A stretch of 6,613 nt of DNA, from positions 1-6,613 of the forward strand of contig WTGE01000247.1 of NCBI GenBank assembly GCA_011525445.1, in the 5' to 3' direction. This document shows positions 1 to 6,568 of this stretch, piece by piece. Source of the stretch: Synechococcus sp. CO36386bin_37. GTDB lineage: Bacteria > Cyanobacteriota > Cyanobacteriia > PCC-6307 > Cyanobiaceae. The notes under the pieces are model-generated. The model was not told the DNA's origin. It searched no databases and saw only the letters and a list, made by a program, of their open reading frames with translations. The position numbers and the translations under genes were made by a program. Numbering within the stretch: position 1 is the first letter of the stretch; each line of letters begins with the position of its first letter.

Positions 1-656
1 AATATCAGGGCAAGGGGCTTGAACTTCTCGATCTCATCAAGGAAGGATCCTTGGGCTTGGATCGTGCGGTTGAAAAATTTGACCCTACCCGAGGTTATAA
101 ATTTTCAACCTACGCTTTTTGGTGGATTCGTCAGAGCATGACCAGGGCAATTGCCTGCCAGTCACGCACGATTCGTTTGCCGGTTCATCTGAGTGAGCGC
201 CTGACCACAATCCGCAAGGTGAGTCTTGATTTGGCCCACAAGCTTGGTGCGATGCCAAGTCGCCTTGAAATTTCAGAGGCTCTGGATATGCCGGTTGAGG
301 AGCTGGATTCTTTGCTTCGCCAAGCGCTCACCACCAGCAGTCTTGACGCTCCCGTCAATGGAGAGGACGGCCGCAGCTTCCTTGGTGACTTGATCGCTGA
401 TTCCTCAGAGGAAGAGCCGCTGGATAAAGTCGAGCAACGCATTCACCATGAGCAACTCGGGCGTTGGTTGAGCCATCTCAGTGAGCAGGAGCAGCACGTT
501 CTCACTCTTAGATTTGGTCTCAATGGAAACGAGCGTCACACCTTGGCCCAGATCGGTCGGCTCTTGGATGTATCGAGAGAACGCGTTCGTCAGGTGGAAT
601 TGAAGTCGCTGCGCAAGTTGCGCAACCTCACACGTCGAACAGCACCAACGTTTTGA
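1..656 (+). CDS. Group 2 (non-essential type) sigma-70 family RNA polymerase sigma factor, 5'-truncated by the window edge
   Basis: Promoter-recognition subunit of RNA polymerase; 217 residues are visible, the first full codon being at base 3. The reading frame runs in from before the window: [12 protein letters not shown], read from base 3, is the usual start of region 2.1/2.2, so the TTG at 51 is an internal codon and not the start. Region 2.3/2.4 follows, with core-binding and -10-contacting residues ([19 protein letters not shown], then MTRAI and RTIRLPVH). Region 3 spans roughly visible residues 60-110. Region 4 is at the C-terminus, with a helix-turn-helix at about visible residues 180-207 ([20 protein letters not shown]) that reads the -35 element. 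Strong similarity to the housekeeping factor in region 2, together with a short C-terminus and a divergent region 3, fits the group 2 (SigB/C/D/E-like) paralogues of cyanobacteria. I cannot tell which paralogue, and the missing N-terminus prevents checking region 1. The family call is certain; group 2 rather than group 1 is an inference. Confidence 0.93.
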   Translation, partial: YQGKGLELLDLIKEGSLGLDRAVEKFDPTRGYKFSTYAFWWIRQSMTRAIACQSRTIRLPVHLSERLTTIRKVSLDLAHKLGAMPSRLEISEALDMPVEELDSLLRQALTTSSLDAPVNGEDGRSFLGDLIADSSEEEPLDKVEQRIHHEQLGRWLSHLSEQEQHVLTLRFGLNGNERHTLAQIGRLLDVSRERVRQVELKSLRKLRNLTRRTAPTF

Positions 657-659
657 CCA

Positions 660-713
660 TCACGGCTTGCGCATCCGATCCGTGAGACTGCGGCTTCGCA
701 TCATGAAGCCGTG
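660..713 (+). repeat. Overlapping inverted and direct repeats between the sigma factor and deacetylase genes; possible terminator or leader switch
   Basis: Three perfect pairings can be read directly. CGGCTTC (691-697) pairs with GAAGCCG (705-711) over a 7-nt loop. CACGGCTT (661-668) pairs with AAGCCGTG (706-713). TCACGG (660-665) pairs with CCGTGA (680-685). The first two share the same 3' arm, so they exclude each other, whereas the first and third can coexist. The basis is a near-direct repeat, CGGCTTGCGCATC at 663-675 and CGGCTTCGCATC at 691-702. The shared 3' arm contains the GTG start codon of the next gene. Only a loosely T-rich stretch follows, so a classical intrinsic terminator is not clear. 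It could be a weak terminator for the sigma gene, a translation-control leader, or chance. Confidence 0.35.
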
Positions 714-1625
714 CTTGTTCCGCTTGTCTACCACCAGGCTTACAGCGCACCTCTGCCATCCAGCCATCGGTTCCCGATGGCAAAATTCCGGTTGCTGTTC
801 ACGGCTCTGCATCAACTCGGTTTAGCTGAACCGCATCAAATTCATGTTCCTCTGCCCGTCCCTCGGCGTTGGCTCGAACAAGTTCACGAACGTGCGTATC
901 ACGAAGCTTTCGCAAAGGGCACACTGGACAGGCAAGCCCAACGCAGGATTGGTCTTCCCGCCACAACACCACTGGTTCAGCGCACATGGCTGGCCGTGGG
1001 TGGAACGCTGTTGACAGCCCGATTAGCTCTTGAGCACGGTATCGCGTGCCACCTGGCTGGTGGCACTCATCATGCTTTTCCCAGTTATGGCAGTGGTTTT
1101 TGCATATTCAATGACATAGCGGTGACAGCCCGGGTCCTTCTGAATGAGGGTCGTCTAGAACGCTTGATGATTGTGGACTTGGACGTTCATCAAGGAGATG
1201 CGACGGCGTTGATTTTCAAGAACGACCCGCGGGTGTGGACGTTCTCAGCCCATGCTGCATCCAATTTTCCCTCTCGAAAGCAATCCAGTGATCGGGATTT
1301 GTCATTCGCCGATGGGGTGGAGGATCAGGCCTATCTCGCTGCGGTCGGGGATGCGCTTCCACCTCTGCTCGATCGCTTTGATCCTGACCTTGTGGTCTAC
1401 AACGCTGGTGTGGATCCGCACCGAGAGGACAGGCTCGGACGGCTGAATCTCTCTGATCTGGGGTTGCTTCAACGCGACCACCTTGTTTTTGATGCTTGCC
1501 TCCGTCGTCAGATCCCCGTCGCCAGCGTGATTGGCGGCGGTTACGACTCACTTGATCCTCTTGTGAGGCGTCATGCACTGGTTTTCAGGGCTGCCGCGGA
1601 CCAGGCACGATTGCATGGTCTCTAG
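711..1625 (+). CDS. Histone deacetylase superfamily (arginase/deacetylase fold) zinc amidohydrolase, class IV-like
   Basis: Predicted cytoplasmic zinc hydrolase of 304 residues, about one complete deacetylase domain. The family removes acetyl groups from lysines, polyamines or related amides; the substrate here is unknown. Visible motifs are AGGTHHAFPSYGSGFCIFND (116-135) with the catalytic histidine pair H120/H121; DLDVHQGD (156-163), giving zinc ligands D158 and H160; NAGVDPH (231-237), giving the third ligand D235; and IGGGYD (274-279) with the transition-state tyrosine Y278. All catalytic positions are therefore intact. The VHQG form and the short length resemble class IV (HDAC11-like) enzymes more than AcuC-type ones. 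The residue after HQGD is Ala164, where Gly is usual. The only start codon before the conserved N-terminal LVYHQAYSAPLP stretch is GTG at 711; the next in-frame ATG (777) would remove that stretch. No strong ribosome-binding site precedes it. It lies 54 nt after the sigma gene and may be co-transcribed with it. It ends 13 nt from the convergent pdhA. Confidence 0.9.
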   Translation: MLVPLVYHQAYSAPLPSSHRFPMAKFRLLFTALHQLGLAEPHQIHVPLPVPRRWLEQVHERAYHEAFAKGTLDRQAQRRIGLPATTPLVQRTWLAVGGTLLTARLALEHGIACHLAGGTHHAFPSYGSGFCIFNDIAVTARVLLNEGRLERLMIVDLDVHQGDATALIFKNDPRVWTFSAHAASNFPSRKQSSDRDLSFADGVEDQAYLAAVGDALPPLLDRFDPDLVVYNAGVDPHREDRLGRLNLSDLGLLQRDHLVFDACLRRQIPVASVIGGGYDSLDPLVRRHALVFRAAADQARLHGL

Positions 1626-1638
1626 CTTGCTCGCAATG

Positions 1639-2745
1639 TCAGTCTTCCGCCCAGATGTAACGCGTCAATTCTGAACTGTCGGGCTCTGGTGCACTTAGAG
1701 CGAAGTCTACGCAGTCTTGTACTTCTGCATCGATCTCTTTTTCGATGGCGCGGAGTTCATCGGCGTTCACCAATCCCCCGCCAATCAGATCGCGTTCGAA
1801 GGCTTTGATCGGATCACGCTTTGCCCAGAATTGCTTTTCCTCCTCCGCGCGAAGCTCATCAGGATCGGCGAGTGAATGTCCCCTGAAGCGGTAGGTGAGA
1901 CACTCCAGAACCGTAGGTCCTTCTCCAGCCCTCGCCCGATCAATGGCTCGTTCAGCGGCGGCGCGAACGGCCAGCACATCCATCCCGTCCACTTCTTCAC
2001 CTGCCATCCCGAACGCACTGGCTTTGCGCCAGATCTCCGGATCGCTTGTGGCGCGGTCATGGGCCATGCCGATTGCCCATTTGTTGTTTTCCACGACAAA
2101 CAGGATCGGCAGCTTCCAGAGTTGGGCCATGTTGAGGCATTCAAAGAATTGCCCGTTGTTACAGGTTCCGTCGCCAAAAAAAGCGGCGGTAACAGCGTCA
2201 CTGCTGGAATCGCCCATGGCATCCCGCTTGTAGCGACTGGTGAAGGCAGCGCCTAGGGCAACCGGGATTCCCTCACCGATGAAGGCGAATCCACCCAGCA
2301 GATGGTGGACTTTGGAAAACAGGTGCATCGAGCCGCCACGACCCTTGCTGCAGCCCGTGGCCTTGCCGAACAGTTCACTCATGACCTCGCGGGCTGGTAC
2401 ACCTGCACTCAAGGCATGAACGTGATCCCGATAGGTGCTGCAAAACCAGTCGTGTTGTCGCTTCATGGCGCCGATCACGCCCGTGCTCACCGCTTCTTGG
2501 CCGTTGTACAGGTGAACGAAGCCAAACATTTTCCCGCGGTAATACATCTCCGCACACTTGTCTTCAAATCTCCGCCCTAGCGTCATGTCGCGGTAGAGAG
2601 CCAAGCCAGTGTCGCGATCCACGCTGGCGCGTTGGGTCGTCACCAGAGACGAGAGGCGCTCGGCATGAGCACCCATTGAGGATGTGCCGTTCGCAGCTTG
2701 TTGTTTGATGCCGGAGCCGGCGCCTATTGCGATGTCCTGACTCAT
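1639..2745 (-). CDS. pdhA: Pyruvate dehydrogenase E1 component, alpha subunit
   Basis: Thiamine-diphosphate-dependent alpha subunit of pyruvate dehydrogenase E1. With PdhB it decarboxylates pyruvate and passes the acetyl group to the lipoyl arm of E2, giving acetyl-CoA in the cytoplasm. It has 368 residues, a normal length. The E1 alpha fold is seen from about residue 45 ([20 protein letters not shown]) through YRDH (105-108) and GRGGSMH (135-141). The ThDP/Mg motif begins GDGTCNNGQ (191-199) and closes at ENN (219-221). The phosphorylation-loop equivalent is [13 protein letters not shown] (285-297). The first 40 or so residues are Ser/Ala-rich, lack recognisable motifs and are probably a variable extension. 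The ATG at 2745 is preceded on the coding strand by AGGTG (complement of 2751-2755) at 5-nt spacing; another ATG 5 nt upstream is out of frame. Its partner pdhB is not in the window, which is common in cyanobacteria, where the PDH subunit genes are scattered. It is divergent from ftn2 and convergent with the deacetylase gene. Confidence 0.97.
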   Translation of the reverse strand: MSQDIAIGAGSGIKQQAANGTSSMGAHAERLSSLVTTQRASVDRDTGLALYRDMTLGRRFEDKCAEMYYRGKMFGFVHLYNGQEAVSTGVIGAMKRQHDWFCSTYRDHVHALSAGVPAREVMSELFGKATGCSKGRGGSMHLFSKVHHLLGGFAFIGEGIPVALGAAFTSRYKRDAMGDSSSDAVTAAFFGDGTCNNGQFFECLNMAQLWKLPILFVVENNKWAIGMAHDRATSDPEIWRKASAFGMAGEEVDGMDVLAVRAAAERAIDRARAGEGPTVLECLTYRFRGHSLADPDELRAEEEKQFWAKRDPIKAFERDLIGGGLVNADELRAIEKEIDAEVQDCVDFALSAPEPDSSELTRYIWAED

Positions 2746-2846
2746 GGCATCACCTGTTTGAGAACGAACTTTAAGGGGCCGTGTTCAGGGATTGGGCAAA
2801 ACCCCTTTCACTGCCTAAAGTCTCGGTGCTAATCAGCACAACTCTG
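2746..2846. promoter_or_regulatory. Divergent pdhA/ftn2 intergenic region with two inverted repeats
   Basis: This stretch of about 100 nt must carry the pdhA promoter on the minus strand, and probably the ftn2 promoter on the plus strand. It holds AAGGGG (2773-2778) with CCCCTT (2802-2807), a 6-bp inverted repeat with a 23-nt spacer. It also holds GTGCT-AATC-AGCAC (2826-2839), a compact perfect 14-nt hairpin or operator-like palindrome just before the likely ftn2 start. A weak sigma-70-like pair for ftn2 can be drawn, TTGGGC (2792-2797) and TAAAGT (2816-2821) with an 18-nt spacer. Neither the promoter nor a regulator is established by sequence alone. I do not recognise an NtcA or LexA box. 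Confidence 0.35.
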
Positions 2847-4943
2847 TTGGAATTGCCCATCGATCATTTCCGCCTGTTGGGCGTGAGCCCTTCGGCTGAA
2901 ACAGAGTCGGTGTTGAGGACGCTTCAATTGCGTCTTGATCGCTGTCCTGACCAGGGTTTTACCCATGAAGCTCTCCTGCAGAGGGCTGAGCTGCTTCGTC
3001 TTTCTGCCGATCTCTTGAGTGATCAGCCCCGACGTCAAGATTACGAGAGCATGCTGCTCAAGTTAGGGAAAGATCATCCCGAGGAGACTGCCGCCCTGGA
3101 AATGACCTCCAGCCGAGAAGTGGCTGGTTTGATGCTCCTTTGGGAAGCTAACGCTCCACACGAAACCTTTCAGCTCACGCGGCAGGTTTTACAGCCTCCT
3201 CAGGCTCCTGCTCTAGGAAGTGGTCGGGAATCGGATCTTGCTCTGCTCGCAGCACTGTCCTGCCGTGATGCAGCTCATCAGGATCAGGACCAGCGCCGCT
3301 ATGAATCCGCTGCATGCCTTCTGAAGGAGGGACTTCAGTTGCTCCAGCGCATGGGCAAGCTTCCGGACCAGCGCAGGCTGCTTGAGCAGGATCTGGAGCA
3401 GCTCACCCCTTTTCGCATTCTGGATTTACTGAGTCGGGACCTGGCGGAGCAATCCGCTCGTCAAGAGGGGCTGGTGATGCTGGAAACCTTTGTGCAGGAC
3501 CGTGGTGGTCTGGAAGGTGGTGCTGGTGAATTCCAGTCGGCTGGCATGGATCAAGCCAGTTTTGAGCTCTTTTTCCAGCAGATCCGACGTTTTTTGACTG
3601 TGCAGGAGCAGGTTGATCTCTACGCACGCTGGGAGCGGTTTGGTTCCTCCGATGCCAGTTTTCTCTCGGTGATGGCATTGGCCGCCGCAGGGTTTTCCCA
3701 ACGCAAACCTGAGCGTGTGAAGGACGCTCGCGACAAACTCCACTCTCTGGTGTTGGTTGGTTTAGATCTCAATCCATTGCTGGGATGCATGGATCTGTTG
3801 CTCGGTGATGTGGATCGTGCGTTGGCCAACGTTCACTCCAGCTCGGATGTGGATCTGCAGGACTGGCTGGCCAATTACCCTAACGATGATCTTGCGGCTT
3901 TGTTCGACTACTGCCGCAGCTGGTTGGGAAGAGATGTTCTCCCTGGCTATCGCGATGTTGACGCCCAGGTTGTTGATCTTGAGGCCTGGTTTGCTGACAG
4001 AGATGTGCAGGCGTATGTGGAGCGCCTTGAGCGACAGGAAGGCCGCAGTCTTCCCACCTCTTCCTCTGCACCAGCGCTGGGTGGCGATTCGGAATGGAGC
4101 TTTGGCAACCTCCCACCACTGGGTCTTGATCCTGAGGGCATGATGCCCATGACATTGGAGGATCCTCAACCGCTGCAGGAGCAGGTATCAGACCTTGAGG
4201 AGGAGAACGCACCCGTGTCTGGCATGAGCCGTTTTCTTTCCTGGGGTTGGAGGAATCTGAACGTTCCGCTCCCATTTCTGACCCGCTTCTCGCAGTCGCG
4301 TCGTCACCTGTCGCGCAGCGCTCTGTCTCGTCTGTCCCTAAAACCTCCCTCCATGGCGAAGGCGGGTCGTCTGGTCTGGATCGGTACCGGTGTTGTGGTT
4401 GTGGGTGTGGTTGTGTTCAGCCTTTTGGGGCTGCGGCGAGAGGCTCAACTGAACACGGCTAAAGCCGACGATCCCGTTGTTGATACCCAGTCTCCCCAGC
4501 CCAAAGCTTCCTTGAAGCCAGGGCTACCTCAAGCCAGTGCTGTGGTGACGCCCTTAGCTGTTCAGCAACCCAACGAGGTCCAACTGCAAGCCCTGCTTCA
4601 GACCTGGCTTGATCTCAAGGCAAAGGCGTTGCTTCAGGGCGCTAGTCCGGATGCGCTGGCGGTGGTTGCTCGCCCGGTGCTGGTGCGTCGTGTTAAGGAT
4701 CAGCAAGCCGCCTTGGTTGGCGCTGGCCGTACTCAGGAGGTGCAGGCTTCGATCACTTCGATTCAATTGGTGAGCAGGACACCTTCTCGAATTGAAATCA
4801 AGGCTCAGATTGCCTATCGCGATCAAACCCTTAACGGTCAAGGAGAGGTGGTGGAGGAGACTCCGGCTGGCAACCTGCCGGTGACTTACATCCTCGGCCG
4901 TGACTCTGATGGATGGCGTTTGCAGGCCTACATCCCTGAATAA
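2847..4943 (+). CDS. ftn2: Cell division protein Ftn2/ZipN (ARC6 homologue; J-like N-terminus, one membrane helix, C-terminal IMS/DUF4101 domain)
   Basis: Division factor that in cyanobacteria binds FtsZ and tethers or organises the Z ring at the inner membrane; the plastid homologue is ARC6. From the TTG at 2847 it is 698 residues. The J-like domain comes first (about 5-70: ELPIDHFRLLGVSPSA), with CPD at 33-35 where a functional DnaJ has HPD. A long, mainly helical cytoplasmic region follows to about 390, then a Pro/Ser/Glu-rich low-complexity stretch (about 390-465) and a basic segment (RFSQSRRHLSRSALSR). A single membrane helix follows at about 509-527 (encoded at 4371-4430; Val/Gly-rich), with positive charge on its N-side predicting cytoplasmic N-terminus and periplasmic C-terminus. 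The C-terminal domain (about 576-696: QTWLDLKAKALLQG to GWRLQAYIPE) matches the ARC6-like IMS domain. The start is uncertain: GTG at 2826 and GTG at 2781 are in frame and would add 7 or 22 residues. I prefer 2847 because family members begin almost directly with the J-like helix, but no clear ribosome-binding site supports any of them. Confidence 0.88.
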   Translation: MELPIDHFRLLGVSPSAETESVLRTLQLRLDRCPDQGFTHEALLQRAELLRLSADLLSDQPRRQDYESMLLKLGKDHPEETAALEMTSSREVAGLMLLWEANAPHETFQLTRQVLQPPQAPALGSGRESDLALLAALSCRDAAHQDQDQRRYESAACLLKEGLQLLQRMGKLPDQRRLLEQDLEQLTPFRILDLLSRDLAEQSARQEGLVMLETFVQDRGGLEGGAGEFQSAGMDQASFELFFQQIRRFLTVQEQVDLYARWERFGSSDASFLSVMALAAAGFSQRKPERVKDARDKLHSLVLVGLDLNPLLGCMDLLLGDVDRALANVHSSSDVDLQDWLANYPNDDLAALFDYCRSWLGRDVLPGYRDVDAQVVDLEAWFADRDVQAYVERLERQEGRSLPTSSSAPALGGDSEWSFGNLPPLGLDPEGMMPMTLEDPQPLQEQVSDLEEENAPVSGMSRFLSWGWRNLNVPLPFLTRFSQSRRHLSRSALSRLSLKPPSMAKAGRLVWIGTGVVVVGVVVFSLLGLRREAQLNTAKADDPVVDTQSPQPKASLKPGLPQASAVVTPLAVQQPNEVQLQALLQTWLDLKAKALLQGASPDALAVVARPVLVRRVKDQQAALVGAGRTQEVQASITSIQLVSRTPSRIEIKAQIAYRDQTLNGQGEVVEETPAGNLPVTYILGRDSDGWRLQAYIPE

Positions 4944-5027
4944 ATCCCTGCTGAAAGGGCTGAGGGCTCACAAACGATCCAGGCTGCGACTTTTAGAGTT
5001 GGATGAAGTGCAAAGCGAACTCCTTCC

Positions 5028-6491
5028 ATGTTTGACGAGCTTTCAGCCCGTTTTGAAGACGCCGTTAAGGGGCTGAGAGGCCAGGACACCATCTCCGAAA
5101 CCAATGTGGAGGGGGCTCTCAAGGAGGTCCGTCGGGCTCTTCTTGAGGCCGATGTGAGCTTGCCGGTTGTGAAGGAATTCGTTTCAGAAGTTCGTGGCAA
5201 AGCTGTTGGTTCTGAAGTTGTTCGTGGTGTAACGCCTGATCAAAAATTCATTCAGGTTGTGCATGAGCAGCTGGTTGACGTGATGGGCGGAGGCAACGCT
5301 CCATTGGCGAAGGCGAGTCAAGCACCCACTGTTGTGCTGATGGCAGGCCTGCAGGGGGCAGGCAAAACAACGGCTACAGCCAAGCTTGGTCTGCATTTGA
5401 AGGATCAGGGACGAAGGGCCCTGATGGTGGGTGCTGATGTGTACCGTCCGGCAGCGATTGAGCAACTAAAGACTCTCGGAGGTCAGATCGATGTGGATGT
5501 GTTCAGTCTTGGCGTTGAAGCCAAGCCCGAGGACATCGCTGCGGCTGGTTTGTCTAAAGCCAAGGAGGAGGGCTACGACACACTGTTAGTCGACACCGCT
5601 GGCCGTCTCCAGATTGACTCCGAGATGATGGAGGAGATGGTTCGGATCCGCAGTGCCGTGCAGCCCGATGAGGTGCTGTTGGTGGTCGATTCGATGATTG
5701 GTCAGGAAGCGGCAGAGCTCACCCGAGCGTTCCATGATCAGGTTGGGATCACCGGTGCCGTACTCACGAAGCTCGATGGAGATTCTCGGGGTGGGGCTGC
5801 GCTGTCGATTCGCAAGGTCAGTGGTCAGCCGATCAAATTCATCGGTACGGGTGAAAAAGTTGAGGCGCTTCAACCCTTTCATCCCGAGCGGATGGCCAGT
5901 CGCATTCTCGGTATGGGTGACGTCCTCACCTTGGTTGAGAAGGCTCAGAAAGAGGTCGAACTCGCTGACGTCGAAAAAATGCAGAAAAAACTGCAGGAGG
6001 CTTCGTTTGATTTTTCTGATTTTCTGCAACAAATGCGCCTGATCAAGCGCATGGGTTCCCTGGGTGGGTTGATGAAGATGATCCCAGGGATGAACAAAAT
6101 TGACGATGGCATGCTCAAGCAAGGGGAGCAGCAGTTGAAAAAAATTGAAGCGATGATCGGCTCGATGACAGTGGCAGAGCGCACGCAACCCGAGTTGCTC
6201 GCGGCTCAGCCTTCCCGGCGCCGTCGTATTGCCTCTGGCTGCGGATATTCACCAGCGGATGTTGACAAAGTTCTCGCTGATTTCCAAAAAATGCGCGGGT
6301 TCATGCAGCAGATGACCAAAGGTGGAGGGATGCCAGGGATGGGTGGCTTTCCTGGGATGGGGGGAGGAATGCCCGGTATGCCCGGAATGGGAATGCCAGG
6401 CATGGGTGGTGGAATGCCACCGGGAAGGCCAGGGGCGGCTCCCAGAAGGCAGCGTCCCTTCAAGAAGAAGAAGGGCTTCGGACAGCTTTGA
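5028..6491 (+). CDS. ffh: Signal recognition particle protein Ffh (SRP54 homologue)
   Basis: GTPase that binds signal sequences and the SRP RNA and, with receptor FtsY, delivers nascent inner-membrane (and thylakoid) proteins to the translocon. It has 487 residues, complete. The N domain covers about 1-95 (MFDELSARFEDAVKGLRGQD). The G domain covers about 96-295: P-loop GLQGAGKTT (107-115), DVYRPAA (137-143), DTAGR (189-193), TKLDGDSRGG (247-256) and the closing GTGEK (273-277). The M domain starts at about 300 and is Met-rich, with the finger region near RMGSLGGLMKMIPGMNK (341-357). The SRP RNA helix reads SRRRRIASGCG (396-406), with Cys405 where Ser is normally found. The tail from 431 is a Gly/Met/Pro repeat ending in a basic RRQRPFKKKKGF stretch. 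The ATG at 5028 gives the standard Ffh N-terminus; the ribosome-binding site is weak. It lies 84 nt after ftn2 with no convincing terminator between them, so read-through is possible, and rpsP follows 77 nt later. Confidence 0.98.
   Translation: MFDELSARFEDAVKGLRGQDTISETNVEGALKEVRRALLEADVSLPVVKEFVSEVRGKAVGSEVVRGVTPDQKFIQVVHEQLVDVMGGGNAPLAKASQAPTVVLMAGLQGAGKTTATAKLGLHLKDQGRRALMVGADVYRPAAIEQLKTLGGQIDVDVFSLGVEAKPEDIAAAGLSKAKEEGYDTLLVDTAGRLQIDSEMMEEMVRIRSAVQPDEVLLVVDSMIGQEAAELTRAFHDQVGITGAVLTKLDGDSRGGAALSIRKVSGQPIKFIGTGEKVEALQPFHPERMASRILGMGDVLTLVEKAQKEVELADVEKMQKKLQEASFDFSDFLQQMRLIKRMGSLGGLMKMIPGMNKIDDGMLKQGEQQLKKIEAMIGSMTVAERTQPELLAAQPSRRRRIASGCGYSPADVDKVLADFQKMRGFMQQMTKGGGMPGMGGFPGMGGGMPGMPGMGMPGMGGGMPPGRPGAAPRRQRPFKKKKGFGQL
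6321..6422 (+). repeat. Gly-Met-Pro repeat tract in the ffh C-terminus
   Basis: Residues 432-465 of Ffh are built from imperfect GMPGM/GMGG units, encoded by repeating GGNATGCC- and GGGATGGG-like words, so the tract is repetitive in both DNA and protein. It extends the Met-rich M domain, and glycine/methionine-rich tails of variable length are a known trait of bacterial Ffh. Such repeats can change length by slippage, so copy number may differ between close strains. Its role is not known from the sequence. Confidence 0.8.
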
Positions 6492-6568
6492 GTCCACGAC
6501 GCGGTAGGTTGGTGGGTGAGCGCATCCAATTGAGCTGTGCTTTATTCCACCTTTAAGTAAGCGCCACG

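Noticed and set aside
51..53. TTG at 51 as the start of a 201-residue sigma factor
   Set aside because: The same frame is open back to the window edge and encodes the conserved [12 protein letters not shown] segment of region 2, so the true start lies before the window.
654..713. Sigma stop codon and deacetylase start in the same frame with no intervening stop, suggesting a read-through fusion
   Set aside because: Eighteen stop-free codons are expected by chance nearly half the time, the intervening residues look random, and both proteins are complete without fusion.
703..825. ATG at 703 as an alternative start or small upstream ORF
   Set aside because: It is out of frame with the deacetylase, gives about 40 codons with no recognisable motif, and has no ribosome-binding site.
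1610..1637. ATTGC/GCAAT inverted repeat as a bidirectional terminator
   Set aside because: A 5-bp AT-containing stem with an 18-nt loop and no T-run is within chance expectation.
1876..2580. Plus-strand open frames of 92-126 codons opposite pdhA
   Set aside because: They are antisense shadows of a complete, well-conserved pdhA and have no family similarity that I can see.
4944..5027. Possible terminator or SRP RNA gene between ftn2 and ffh
   Set aside because: The only stem is CCCT/AGGG (4946-4959) without a T-run, and there is no SRP RNA loop signature; 84 nt is too short for a 4.5S/ffs gene.
5586..6188. 200-codon open frame antisense to ffh
   Set aside because: It lies wholly inside an unambiguous ffh gene, has a His/Leu-rich shadow composition and no recognisable domain; it is a by-product of ffh codon bias.
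6206..6529. 107-codon antisense frame rich in PGIPG repeats
   Set aside because: It is the reverse-strand reading of the ffh Gly/Met repeat tract.
6530..6558. TTGAGC - 17 nt - TTAAGT as an rpsP promoter
   Set aside because: The -10 match is only 3 of 6, and the implied transcript start would be almost at the ATG; rpsP may be read from ffh.
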